Position numbers and translations under genes: made by a program
DNA from: G963665405 sp963665405
GTDB lineage: Bacteria > Chloroflexota > Dehalococcoidia > Lucifugimonadales > G963665405
Reading direction: 5' to 3'
Assembly: GCA_963665405.2 (NCBI GenBank)
Contig: OY762261.2
Location: forward strand, 806,001 to 870,000
DNA: 64,000 bases
Shown here: in pieces, positions 56,646-64,000 of the stretch
Numbering within the stretch: position 1 is the stretch's first letter
Layout: each line of letters starts with the position of its first letter
The notes under the pieces: model-generated
Seen by the model: the letters and a program-made list of their open reading frames with translations, nothing else
Database searches by the model: none
Told to the model about the DNA's origin: nothing

Positions 56646-57947
56646 TTGCGTCAGACATCCGAGATCGGCGTAGGCCTGCTTGGCCTGGGGGTAGTGGGCA
56701 GTGGCGTCGCCCGGATGCTGGCCGAGAAGAGCGCTCAGATATCCCGGCTCACCGGCGGGCCGGTCGTACTCAAACAGGCCCTCGTTAGGGACCCCTCCAA
56801 ACAGCGCGACTTCCAGCCACCCCAGGAGATCGTAACCTCGCGGGCCGAGGACGTACTGGACAGCCCGGGGATCGACATAATCGTCGAGGTGATGGGGCGC
56901 CAGAACCCGGCTCTCGATCTCATCTTGAGAGCCGTCTCCCTCGGAAAGCACGTAGTCACCGCCAACAAGGAGGTGATGGCACGGCACGGACTGGACATCC
57001 TCGACGGCGCTAACAAGGCCGGTATTCACGTTCGTTTCGAGGCCAGTGTCGGGGGAGGGATCCCCGTGATCGGTCCCCTTATGCGCGACCTGCTCGCCAA
57101 CGACGTTACGGGAATTCACGCGATCATCAACGGGACGACGAACTATATCCTCACGGAGATGAGCCGGTCCGGGGCAGACTTCGACGATGCTCTGCGGGAT
57201 GCCCAGAGGTTGGGCTATGCCGAGGCCGACCCCGCCGACGACATCGAAGGAACCGACGCCGCCTACAAGCTGACTATCCTCTCGACCCTCGCGTTTCAAG
57301 CTCGCTTCAAGGAGTCAGACGTATACCGCGAGGGGATCACCAGGCTCACGGCACGCGATTTCCTGTACGCCCGCGAGCTGGGGTATGCAGTCAAGCTGAT
57401 GGCTCTGGCGAGAAAGGTCGATGGGTGCGTCCAGCTGCGGGTCCACCCCGCTCTTGTACCGACCAGCGCGGCGATGGCCAGGGTCGACGGAGTTTTCAAC
57501 GCCGTCCAAATCGAGACCGACCTCGCGGGACCGATCCTCCTCCACGGCCGCGGAGCAGGCTCTTATCCGACCGCCAGCGCCGTCCTCGCCGACGTCCTCC
57601 ATATCGCACAGAGCATTCGCGGGGGCGTCGGCCCGCAAGAGACCTTCAGCCTGTCAGACAACATCCGTGTAACCCCCATGTCAGAGCTTGAGACGATGTA
57701 CTATCTGCGCCTGAACGTGGCCGATCGCTCGGGTGTGTTCGCCCGGATCGCCACGATACTCGGGCAGCTCGACATCAGTATAGCGTCGGTCATCCAGAAG
57801 GGCGTCGACAGAAAGGCCGCCGAGGTCGTTCTCATGACCCACCGGGCCAGGGAGGAGTCCATGCAGGAGGCGATCCGCCGGCTCGAGGCCCTGGACGTCG
57901 TCCACGAGTTCGGCAACATGATCCGCGTGGAGGAGCTGGAGAACTAG
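56646..57947 (+). CDS. hom: homoserine dehydrogenase with ACT domain
   Basis: Hom reduces aspartate semialdehyde to homoserine for threonine and methionine. The 433-residue product starts at TTG 56646. The NAD(P)-binding region is VGLLGLGVVGSGVARMLAEK and the substrate region has VTANKEVMARHG, FEASVGGGIPVIGPLM, INGTTNYILTEM and GYAEADPADDIEGTDAAYKL (catalytic Lys and Asp). The C-terminal ACT domain (MYYLRLNVADRSGVFARIA) allows feedback by threonine. Homoserine feeds the methionine route that the HMT/MTHFR fusion completes. Confidence 0.96.
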   Translation: MRQTSEIGVGLLGLGVVGSGVARMLAEKSAQISRLTGGPVVLKQALVRDPSKQRDFQPPQEIVTSRAEDVLDSPGIDIIVEVMGRQNPALDLILRAVSLGKHVVTANKEVMARHGLDILDGANKAGIHVRFEASVGGGIPVIGPLMRDLLANDVTGIHAIINGTTNYILTEMSRSGADFDDALRDAQRLGYAEADPADDIEGTDAAYKLTILSTLAFQARFKESDVYREGITRLTARDFLYARELGYAVKLMALARKVDGCVQLRVHPALVPTSAAMARVDGVFNAVQIETDLAGPILLHGRGAGSYPTASAVLADVLHIAQSIRGGVGPQETFSLSDNIRVTPMSELETMYYLRLNVADRSGVFARIATILGQLDISIASVIQKGVDRKAAEVVLMTHRAREESMQEAIRRLEALDVVHEFGNMIRVEELEN

Positions 57948-58004
57948 TATCTGCCCGTCGAGGGTCGTCCCTGGCGTCTTCGGCGGGCCGCTAACGGAGG
58001 TTGG

Positions 58005-58475
58005 ATGATGGTAAAGCCGAGACAGCTCGGACACGTGGTCCTGAGAGTTCGCGACGTCGAGCGCTCCGAGAGGTTCTACACCCAGGTGCTCGACCTCAAC
58101 GTGACCGCCAAGGTCCCGGACCGGATGGTCTTCTTGAGCGCATCAGACGAGGCGTCACACGAGCTGGCGCTCATGTCGATCGGGCCGGACGCTCCGGGTC
58201 CCGAGCAGAACCGCGTCGGCCTCTACCACTTCGCCTGGCAGATGGACTCCTTCGACTCCCTCAAGCGGCTATACTCGGAGCTCAAGGACCAGGGAGTCGA
58301 TGTCGCCGGCATCGGGGACCACGGCATCTCCATAGGCATCTACTTCTTCGATCCCGATGGGAACGAGATCGAGGCGTTCTACGAGCTGCCGAAAGACCAG
58401 TGGCCGGAGGGCAACATCTTCAGCGGCAGCTTCCCCGGCAGCCTCGAGCCGGAGGCGTCGGCCAAAATCGCCTAG
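58005..58475 (+). CDS. VOC-superfamily (glyoxalase/dioxygenase-like) protein
   Basis: This 156-residue protein has one VOC domain. Metal ligands are His in LGHVVLRVRDVERSERFY, His in VGLYHFAWQMDSFDSL and Glu in DPDGNEIEAFYEL. The last motif is shared with catechol-2,3-dioxygenase-like and glyoxalase-like enzymes. The start is one of two adjacent ATGs (58005/58008), GGAGG being upstream. Substrate unknown. Repeat copy 3 begins 11 bp after its stop. Confidence 0.88.
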   Translation: MMVKPRQLGHVVLRVRDVERSERFYTQVLDLNVTAKVPDRMVFLSASDEASHELALMSIGPDAPGPEQNRVGLYHFAWQMDSFDSLKRLYSELKDQGVDVAGIGDHGISIGIYFFDPDGNEIEAFYELPKDQWPEGNIFSGSFPGSLEPEASAKIA

Positions 58476-58485
58476 CACGGCGACA

Positions 58486-58600
58486 AAGTACGGGGTGTGC
58501 AGATCCCGACAAGTCGGGATTGCAAGGAGTCTGAGGATTTCCCTCAGATATTTCTGACCCCCTTCCGGGCATAAAGGGGGACACGGGGATGGTCGAAAGG
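58486..58600 (+). repeat. double-hairpin intergenic repeat, copy 3
   Basis: Hairpin 1 ATCCCGAC-aa-GTCGGGAT is identical to copy 2. Hairpin 2 is CTGAGG-attt-CCCTCAG. The flanking AAGTACGGGGTGTGC, GGAGTCTGAGG, CAGATATTTC and GGGGATGGTCGA are also shared. A third stem (CCCCCTT with AAAGGGGG) follows at about 58556-58579. It lies between the VOC and ArsC-like genes, which have the same orientation. Confidence 0.8.
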
Positions 58601-58714
58601 GCTTCTTAAGCACCCTGGCATACAGATGCTGAGCGGTTATAACCGGCTCGGAGCCCGACGCCAGGCCCTCTGGAATTCGATCGCCGGTGACCCCGATCGG
58701 AGGAGAACCAAAGG

Positions 58715-59062
58715 ATGCCCAGGACCCAGTTCTATATGCGGAAAAGCTGAACGACCTGTCGTAACGTGAGAGCGTGGCTCTCGGCAAAGGACGTCCATCT
58801 CGAGGAAAGGGACTTCTTCAGGCATCCGTTCTCGGAGGAGGAGCTGCGGAGCCTTATCGGCGGCCGGAGTCCGGCTGACATCTTCTCCTGGAAGAGCCCG
58901 TCGTTCAAGAAGCTGGACGTAGACGCGGATGCGCTGACCGGCGACGATCTGATCAGGCTGATGCTGGAGGAGCCGAGGCTCATCCGCCGTCCACTCACAG
59001 TCACCGGCGATGAGCTGATCGTGGGGTCGGACAAGGGGGCGCTGGCAAACGCATTTGCCTAG
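58715..59062 (+). CDS. ArsC/Spx-family selenoprotein (in-frame UGA = Sec12)
   Basis: Read through the TGA at 58748-58750 the product has 115 residues, the normal ArsC/Spx size. ATG 58715 has AGGAG upstream. It reads MPRTQFYMRKS-U-TTCRNVRAWL, then HLEERDFFRHPFSEEELRSL and LIRRPLTVTGDELIVG, the last being the RPL/V(x)G block typical of ArsC/Spx. Family members have Cys-x-x-Cys or a single Cys at this site, so Sec12 with C15 makes a UxxC motif. Without readthrough the only product would be 11 residues. A SECIS-like hairpin follows. Selenoprotein forms of arsenate-reductase-like proteins have been reported from marine metagenomes. The substrate (arsenate or a thiol switch) is undecided. Confidence 0.8.
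58768..58782 (+). promoter_or_regulatory. SECIS-like hairpin of the ArsC-like gene
   Basis: GAGAGC (58768-58773) pairs with GCTCTC (58777-58782) around the loop GTG (58774-58776). The loop starts 23 nt after TGA (58748-58750), and a G-U pair extends the stem. Confidence 0.65.
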
Positions 59063-59118
59063 CGCCCTCTTGGACCCCGATTGAGCTGGATAAGGGGAGT
59101 GGGTCGGGCTGATCCCGC

Positions 59119-59667
59119 CTAGGCGGGTACCTTCGTCTCCAGGGTCTCCATGTCGACGCCTAGCGCGTCGATCCCTCTGCGGACCTGACCGAGGACCTCG
59201 GCCATGCGCTCCTCGAGGTTGAACAGGACCTCGCGAGCGTACCGGTCTGCCCCGTCCCTCCGGGCGTTGGCCGCGGAGTCAGCCTCGTCGATGATCTTGT
59301 AGGCCTTCCTCTGGGCGTCCTGGGCTATCTGCTGGGCCTCGCGCTGCGATTCGTCGAGCATGCCCTGCCCCTTCTCCTCGGCCGCCCGGACGATCTCGTT
59401 CTCGCCCACCTTGGATTCGTGCTCCTGCTGAGCAGCCATGGTGATGGAATCGACCTGCTGCCTGGCAGCGTCCTTGATCCTCTGGGCCTCCATCTGGGCC
59501 AGGTTGATGATGCTGTCCTTCTGGTTGAGGATCTCGTTGGCTTCCTCGACCGACGCGGGCAGGGCGCGGCGCATCTCGGTGCTCAGCTGCCCAAGCCGAT
59601 CGATCTCCACCATCACGCGCCCGCGGAACCCGGGAACCTTGGTTCCCGACTCTGCCAACGACTCCAA
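59119..59667 (-). CDS. DivIVA-like coiled-coil protein
   Basis: This 182-residue protein is almost entirely alpha-helical coiled coil, rich in Glu, Ala and Gln (EEANEILNQKDSIINLAQME, AQRIKDAARQQVDSITMAAQ, IIDEADSAANARRDGADRYA). It resembles DivIVA/SepIVA-type cell-pole or envelope-organising proteins, which often lie beside coaD and rsmD as here. The start is uncertain: TTG 59667 is used, but the frame is open further upstream (IDIAKIAAEL) to an AAGGGGG motif that would serve a non-canonical ATA or ATT codon near 59690. Family assignment is tentative. Confidence 0.7.
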   Translation of the reverse strand: MESLAESGTKVPGFRGRVMVEIDRLGQLSTEMRRALPASVEEANEILNQKDSIINLAQMEAQRIKDAARQQVDSITMAAQQEHESKVGENEIVRAAEEKGQGMLDESQREAQQIAQDAQRKAYKIIDEADSAANARRDGADRYAREVLFNLEERMAEVLGQVRRGIDALGVDMETLETKVPA

Positions 59668-59721
59668 CTCTGCTGCAATCTTTGCGATATCTATGACACA
59701 CCCCCTTTTCGATACCTCAGC

Positions 59722-60207
59722 CTACGAGGCTGGACTGAACCGTACTCCGAGTTCGGCGGCCACCTTGGGTGGCACCAGGTTTGCCACGTCGCCACCGAGT
59801 TGAGCAACCTCTTTGATCCGGCTGGAGTAGAGGAACTGGTACTCCAGCGAGCTCATCATGCATACCACGTCGATGTCGGGCGCCAGGTTCCGCCACATCA
59901 GGGCCATCTCGAACTCGGTCTCGAAGTCGAAGCCTGCCCTCAGGCCCCGAACTATGAACTGCGCGCCCGAGTCTCGGGCAAAATCAACGGCGAGGCCCTT
60001 GAACGACTTCACCTCCACGTTCGGGAGATGCTTCATCGCCTCCCTGCACAGATCGCTCCGCTCGCCGGTAGAGAACAGCAGCGCCTTCGGCGGAACGTCG
60101 TATACGCCGATCACGAGCCGGTCGAACAACTTCGCGGCCCTGCTCGCGACGTCCACATGACCGTTGTGGACGGGGTCGAAACTGCCCGGGTAGACGCCGC
60201 TAGCCAT
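59722..60207 (-). CDS. coaD: phosphopantetheine adenylyltransferase
   Basis: CoaD adenylylates 4'-phosphopantetheine, the penultimate step of CoA synthesis. The 161-residue product has GVYPGSFDPVHNGHVDVASR (HIGH-type nucleotidyltransferase motif) and FIVRGLRAGFDFETEFEMAL, the family signature, then TMMSS-like VVCMMSSLEYQFLYSSRIKEVAQLGGDV. Its start overlaps the rsmD stop by 8 bp. It completes the CoA branch begun by panB and panC. Confidence 0.97.
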   Translation of the reverse strand: MASGVYPGSFDPVHNGHVDVASRAAKLFDRLVIGVYDVPPKALLFSTGERSDLCREAMKHLPNVEVKSFKGLAVDFARDSGAQFIVRGLRAGFDFETEFEMALMWRNLAPDIDVVCMMSSLEYQFLYSSRIKEVAQLGGDVANLVPPKVAAELGVRFSPAS

Positions 60208-60763
60208 CTGCCTCCGCAGTCTTGTAAATAGATATCGCCGTGTCTCCGTACCGCCGGGCCGTCTGTCTGATCAACCCGCCGTAGCGGGGTGCCATGTCCA
60301 GCTTGTGGAAGTGCTCTGCGATCACCGTGGCTCCCGCCTGCAGCAAGTCCCCGGCATCGAGCGACTCCATGAGAGAGTCCCAGGGGTCCAGGTCGTACGG
60401 TGGATCGATGAACACCAGACCGTACCGGCCCGGTAACGATGACAGTGCCCTCTCCACCCTCGCCCGATAGACCCGCGCTCGACCGTCGAGCGCCTTCCTC
60501 CTCAGGGCCTCCCGTATCGCTCGACACCTCCTGGGATCGACCTCTACGAAGTCCACCCGGGAGGCTCCTCTAGCCAGGGCCTCGATGCCAAGACCGCCGA
60601 TGCCGGCATACAGGTCCAACACCTGGACCCCGTCGACCGCATCCCCGCCGATGATGGAGAAGATCGCGGATCGTACCCGATCCGAGGTCGGCCTCACCCT
60701 CGATCGTCCGGATGAGCGACGCCCTCGTCCGCTGTCCTCCCCACCTGACATGCGAGTGCTCAT
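60200..60763 (-). CDS. rsmD: 16S rRNA (guanine966-N2)-methyltransferase
   Basis: This SAM-dependent rRNA methyltransferase has 187 residues from ATG 60763. It has RVRPTSDRVRSAIFSII, motif I VLDLYAGIGGLGIEALARGA and motif IV LVFIDPPYDLDP (DPPY), all typical of RsmD. The rsmD-coaD pairing is widespread in bacteria. The frame is open upstream to 61006, but homology begins near SGRSRVRPTSDRV. Confidence 0.94.
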   Translation of the reverse strand: MSTRMSGGEDSGRGRRSSGRSRVRPTSDRVRSAIFSIIGGDAVDGVQVLDLYAGIGGLGIEALARGASRVDFVEVDPRRCRAIREALRRKALDGRARVYRARVERALSSLPGRYGLVFIDPPYDLDPWDSLMESLDAGDLLQAGATVIAEHFHKLDMAPRYGGLIRQTARRYGDTAISIYKTAEADG

Positions 60764-60949
60764 CTGATTCGGCCAGTGGGCCCTTCGCGGCGCCGCGGGG
60801 ACTTCAGTGAGCACCGTACCGACCGCCATGCTCCCGTGCAGGCTAACATCGGCTAATCGCATGGTAAAGCGTAATCTTGATCTCTTTTTGTAAAAGTACA
60901 AACGAACGCCCTCACGGTCCCTGGGCGTCAGGTCCCCGGCCGCACCCGT

Positions 60950-60978
60950 TTGCACAGCCCATATCATTGAGTTAACAT
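60950..60978 (+). promoter_or_regulatory. candidate greA promoter
   Basis: TTGCAC (60950-60955), 17-bp spacer, TAACAT (60973-60978). Transcription would start near 60985, immediately before the leader hairpin. Confidence 0.4.
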
Positions 60979-60989
60979 ACTGCCAAGAG

Positions 60990-61035
60990 CTGAGAGGCAT
61001 CACCATCCGAGGTGGCCCTCAGTCTTTTTCGTTTT
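60990..61035 (+). terminator. terminator-like hairpin in the greA leader
   Basis: CTGAGaGG (60990-60997) pairs with CCCTCAG (61016-61022), and CACC (61001-61004) with GGTG (61011-61014) inside it. A T-rich run (TCTTTTTCGTTTT) follows. The only genes upstream point the other way, so the structure can stop only transcripts heading into greA. That makes attenuation plausible. Confidence 0.5.
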
Positions 61036-61047
61036 CGGAGTTGGGTG

Positions 61048-61518
61048 ATGGCAACGAGGGAGGTTTATCTCACCCGCGAGGGTAGGGAGAGCCTCGACCG
61101 GGAGCTCAAGAACCTGACAGCCGTTCGCCGCCCGGAGGTAGTGGAACGGATCCACAAGGCCAACCAGTCTGGTGGGACGGTCGACAACGCCGAATACGAG
61201 GAAGCCAAGAAGGAGCAGGCCCTAGTCGACGGCCGGATTCGCGAGCTTGAGGACGTCCTCTTCCGAGCGATCGTCGCCTCCAAAGGCGACAGCAAGAAGG
61301 GGGTTGTGAGGATCGGCTCCTCAGTGACGGTGACCGACTCTGACGGAGGCAAGCAGCGCTATGCGGTCGTCGGGAGCGCCGAGGCCGCCCCGCTGGAGCG
61401 GAAGATTTCCAACGAGTCTCCGGTCGGCCAGGCGTTGATGGGCCGCAAGGCCGGCGACCAGATAGCCGTAGACACCCCCGCAGGGAAGCTCACACTGACC
61501 ATCACCAGGGTCACCTGA
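61048..61518 (+). CDS. greA: transcription elongation factor GreA
   Basis: GreA rescues backtracked RNA polymerase by inducing transcript cleavage. The protein has 156 residues from ATG 61048, with CGGAG seven bases upstream. The N-terminal coiled coil carries REGRESLDRELKNLTAVRRP and the tip NAEYEEAKKEQALVDGRI (acidic residues DN-AEYEEA that enter the secondary channel). The C-terminal domain has VRIGSSVTVTDSDGGKQ and GDQIAVDTPAGKLTLTI. lysS follows after 29 bp; greA-lysS is a common bacterial pair. Confidence 0.96.
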   Translation: MATREVYLTREGRESLDRELKNLTAVRRPEVVERIHKANQSGGTVDNAEYEEAKKEQALVDGRIRELEDVLFRAIVASKGDSKKGVVRIGSSVTVTDSDGGKQRYAVVGSAEAAPLERKISNESPVGQALMGRKAGDQIAVDTPAGKLTLTITRVT

Positions 61519-61547
61519 CCCTTTGTCCGCCGGAGGCATCCCCAGCA

Positions 61548-63032
61548 GTGCCCGACTCTGACAGCAGCCTGGTCAAGGCCCGACGGCAGAAGCTCGAGAG
61601 GCTCAGGGCCAGAGGGATCGACCCCTACCCCCACCGCTATGATCGCACGTCCACGTCCGTCCAGGCTGCCCAACTGCTCGCGCAGCAGGAAGACAGCCAG
61701 GGAGCCGAGGCTCGCACCGAGCCGGTCTCGATCGCCGGCCGGCTGACCGGCTTCCGCTCGATGGGCAAGGCGACCTTCGCGGACATCCTCGATGGCGTGG
61801 GGCAGATCCAGGCGCTGTTCCGCCGAAACGTTCTGGACGAGTCCTACGACACCCTGAAGGACCTGGACCTCGGCGACTGGGTCGGCGTCACCGGGCCTGT
61901 GTTCCGGACACGTGCCGGCGAGGCGACCGTCGAGGTCCACGAGTACGAGATCCTCTCCAAGGCCCTCAGGCCGCTACCCGAAAAATGGCATGGCCTGGTA
62001 GACGTCGAGACGCGCTACCGTCAGCGGTACCTCGACCTTATCTCGAACCGTGAGGCTCGCGACATCGCGGCCGCCCGCAGCCGATGCATCAGCTCTCTCC
62101 GCCGCTTCATGGAGGACAGGGATTTCATCGAGGTCGAGACGCCCATCCTGGTCCCCGTCGCGGGCGGAACGATGGCGCGGCCGTTCATCACTCACCACAA
62201 CGCCCTGGACCGCGACCTCTACCTCCGCATAGCCATAGAGCTATACCTGAAGCGGCTGATCGTCGGCGGCTTCGAGAAGGTGTTCGAGGTCGGACGTGTT
62301 TTTCGTAACGAGGGCGTGGACTTCTACCACAACCCCGAGTTCACGATGATGGAGAGCTACGAGGCTTACGCCGACTACGAGGACGTGATGCGGATGGTCG
62401 AGGAGCTGATGCACAAGGTGGCCCTCGACGTTCTGGGACAGCCCACGGTCGAGTTTGAGGGAAACGTCATCGACTTCACCCCTCCGTGGCCGAGGCTCAG
62501 CCTCCGGGAGGAGGTCAAGAGGCGCTCCGGCGTGGACTTTCTCGAGTGCCCCGATATCGACTCCCTGCGACACGCGATACAGGCGGCCGGGCTGAGCCTG
62601 GGAGAGCAGGTTAGCTGGGGGGGGCAGCTCGACAAGCTCATCTCGTCCGCCGTCGAGCCCCACCTGGTCCAGCCCACGTTCCTGGTCGACTATCCCGTCG
62701 AGATGTCGCCCCTGGCCAAGAGGAAGCGAGGCGACGAGCGTCTCGTCGAGCGGTTCGAGGGGTTCATCGCCGGAATGGAGATCTGCAACGCCTTCACCGA
62801 GCTGAACGACCCGATCGACCAGCGTGAGCGATTCGAGGAGCAGGAGAAGCTGCGTTCTGCGTTCGGCGCCGAGGACTTCGACAGGCTGGACGAGGACTTC
62901 CTCCTGGCGATCGAGTACGGCATGCCTCCCACCGGAGGGCTCGGCCTGGGGGTCGACCGGCTCGCGATGCTGATCTCCGGGAAGCGCTCCATTCGAGAGG
63001 TGGTCCTCTTCCCGCAACTGCGGACAAGATAG
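61548..63032 (+). CDS. lysS: lysyl-tRNA synthetase, class II
   Basis: This 494-residue class II synthetase begins at GTG 61548. It has an OB-fold tRNA-binding domain (VSIAGRLTGFRSMGKATFAD, VGVTGPVFRTRAGEATVEV) and catalytic motifs HGLVDVETRYRQRYLDLIS, FIEVETPILVPVAGGTMARPF, FEVGRVFRNEGVDFYHNPEF (motif 2) and GLGLGVDRLAMLISG (motif 3). Length and order are standard. It shares the greA transcript. Confidence 0.97.
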   Translation: MPDSDSSLVKARRQKLERLRARGIDPYPHRYDRTSTSVQAAQLLAQQEDSQGAEARTEPVSIAGRLTGFRSMGKATFADILDGVGQIQALFRRNVLDESYDTLKDLDLGDWVGVTGPVFRTRAGEATVEVHEYEILSKALRPLPEKWHGLVDVETRYRQRYLDLISNREARDIAAARSRCISSLRRFMEDRDFIEVETPILVPVAGGTMARPFITHHNALDRDLYLRIAIELYLKRLIVGGFEKVFEVGRVFRNEGVDFYHNPEFTMMESYEAYADYEDVMRMVEELMHKVALDVLGQPTVEFEGNVIDFTPPWPRLSLREEVKRRSGVDFLECPDIDSLRHAIQAAGLSLGEQVSWGGQLDKLISSAVEPHLVQPTFLVDYPVEMSPLAKRKRGDERLVERFEGFIAGMEICNAFTELNDPIDQRERFEEQEKLRSAFGAEDFDRLDEDFLLAIEYGMPPTGGLGLGVDRLAMLISGKRSIREVVLFPQLRTR

Positions 63033-63106
63033 GACCCAGCACGTCAGTCGACGGAGGCAAGGCAGCAGTTGAGCGGCCACGGCTAGAAAACTAGGGGAAT
63101 CTGCCT

Positions 63107-64000
63107 ATGAGTGGAAAGAGCGGCATCTACGAAGAGCTCGGCGTCCAGCGCGTAATCAACGCACGGGGCCATCCGACGGTGATCGGCGGCAACACCCCGT
63201 CTGCGACGGTCCGCGCGGCCATGGAGGAAGCCACAGAGGACTTCGTCGACATGGGGAACCTGATCGACGCGGTCAGCGCCAGAGTCGCCGGCATGCTGGG
63301 CATCGAGGCGGCTCTGGTCACCCCGGGCTGCGCGGCGGCCCTCGCTCTGGGCGCGGCGGCCTGCATGACCGGGAACGATCTCGAGAAGATCGAGCGCGTG
63401 CCCGACGTGGCGGACATGCCCCACGAGTTCATCATCCAGAGACAGCTGAGGGTGAGCTACGACAGAGCCATCACCATACCCGGCGGCAAGCTGATCGAGG
63501 TAGGGGACCCCGACGGAACGGTGCCCGGGCACATCGAGGCGGCGATCGGACCCAAGACGGCGGGCATCCACTACCTGGCCGGCGGACTGTATGACGAGCC
63601 CGACGAGCGGAACGACTCCGTGCACATAGCCGAGGTGATCGACATCGCCCACTCCCACGGCCTTCCGGTCATCGTGGACGCGGCCGGACAGGTGTATCCT
63701 ACCGACCGGCTCAGCCGGTACGTCAAGATGGGCGCCGACATCGTCTGCTATGGCGCCAAGTACTTCGGTGGGGTCAACTCGAGCGGACTGCTGACCGGCA
63801 AGAAAGAGCTGGTCCAGGCCGCCCAGTCCCACAGCTTCGTCGGCTTCGAGGCTCACAACATCCGGGCCTTCGGCCGAGTGATGAAGATGGACCGGCAGTC
63901 AGTAGTAGCCGTCTACGTGGCCCTCAGAGAGTGGCTGACCATGAATCATGAGGACCGGATCAGCGCCTACCATCCGCGGCTCTCGCCGATCCGGGACGCG
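63107..64000 (+). CDS. SelA/DgaE-like PLP-dependent enzyme (partial, right edge)
   Basis: The right edge cuts this gene after 298 codons. From ATG 63107 it reads YEELGVQRVINARGHPTVIG, VSARVAGMLGIEAALVTPGC, LPVIVDAAGQVYP (PLP-ring Asp) and the Schiff-base Lys in IVCYGAKYFGGVNSSGL. It is the second member of the SelA superfamily in the window, but like the first it starts directly with the PLP domain and is closer to DgaE and other SelA-like lyases than to true selenocysteine synthase. Function not assignable. Confidence 0.82.
   Translation, partial: MSGKSGIYEELGVQRVINARGHPTVIGGNTPSATVRAAMEEATEDFVDMGNLIDAVSARVAGMLGIEAALVTPGCAAALALGAAACMTGNDLEKIERVPDVADMPHEFIIQRQLRVSYDRAITIPGGKLIEVGDPDGTVPGHIEAAIGPKTAGIHYLAGGLYDEPDERNDSVHIAEVIDIAHSHGLPVIVDAAGQVYPTDRLSRYVKMGADIVCYGAKYFGGVNSSGLLTGKKELVQAAQSHSFVGFEAHNIRAFGRVMKMDRQSVVAVYVALREWLTMNHEDRISAYHPRLSPIRDA

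Noticed and set aside
1..64000. CRISPR arrays, rRNA genes, tRNA genes or prophage modules
   Set aside because: No direct-repeat/spacer pattern, no rRNA or convincing tRNA sequence and no phage structural genes were seen on either strand.

Overview
The window looks like a chromosomal fragment of an uncultivated Chloroflexota bacterium, most likely Dehalococcoidia of the SAR202 type. This is inferred from gene content: DUF3179 proteins, a thiolase-like/DUF35 pair, an F420/LLM oxidoreductase, a tandem SDR array, DgaE/SelA-like PLP enzymes, a fused homocysteine methyltransferase/MTHFR, a DUF5667 partner of an ECF sigma factor, high GC and many ATGA overlaps. I could not test the placement phylogenetically.

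Layout. 1-5.1 kb: an ABC exporter cut by the left edge, an ECF sigma/DUF5667 pair with a good autoregulatory promoter, a GNAT enzyme, and an ImmA/IrrE protein followed by a DUF4411 gene broken by an IS3 remnant. 5.2-12.2 kb: the methionine/folate fusion enzyme, DUF3179 gene A, an RsbW-like protein with a SigB/F-type sigma factor, and a P1 peptidase. 12.2-16.5 kb: DUF2520-panB-panC and the thiolase-like/DUF35 pair. 16.6-23.2 kb (minus strand): HAD/DUF971, manC/amidohydrolase, a damaged ABM-domain gene and three tandem SDRs. 23.3-32.4 kb: LLM oxidoreductase, ubiE, nnr, acpS, folD, a broken queA, an AbrB/Doc toxin-antitoxin pair and an ABC-2 exporter. 32.5-43.8 kb: a SelA-like PLP enzyme, DUF3179 gene B, a malate/lactate dehydrogenase, a 1258-residue kinase-ATPase, a D-aminoacylase-like enzyme, PAP2 and ilvE. 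44-52 kb: a minus-strand run pheS-pheT-MNT-HEPN-moeA, then DUF3179 gene C between two long G/C homopolymers. 52.3-64 kb: a complete IS1380-type element beside the rpsF promoter, then rpsF-ssb-rpsR, a SurA-like chaperone, hom, a VOC protein, an ArsC-like gene, coaD/rsmD, greA, lysS and a second SelA-like enzyme cut by the right edge.

Main result. Four genes contain a single in-frame TGA at the position of the first cysteine of a predicted redox motif. The three dispersed DUF3179 paralogues read W-U-P-L-C, Y-U-T-L-C and W-U-P-I-C; the ArsC/Spx-like gene reads U-T-T-C. After each TGA the reading frame continues to a normal C-terminus, and a perfect 6-7 bp hairpin begins 13-17 nt downstream of the TGA. 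Genes A and B share loop CGTGT at identical spacing, with compensatory changes in the stem. This is what bacterial selenocysteine insertion looks like. The window would therefore encode four selenoproteins, three of them predicted to be membrane-anchored or exported. No selB, selC, selD or bona fide selA is visible here.
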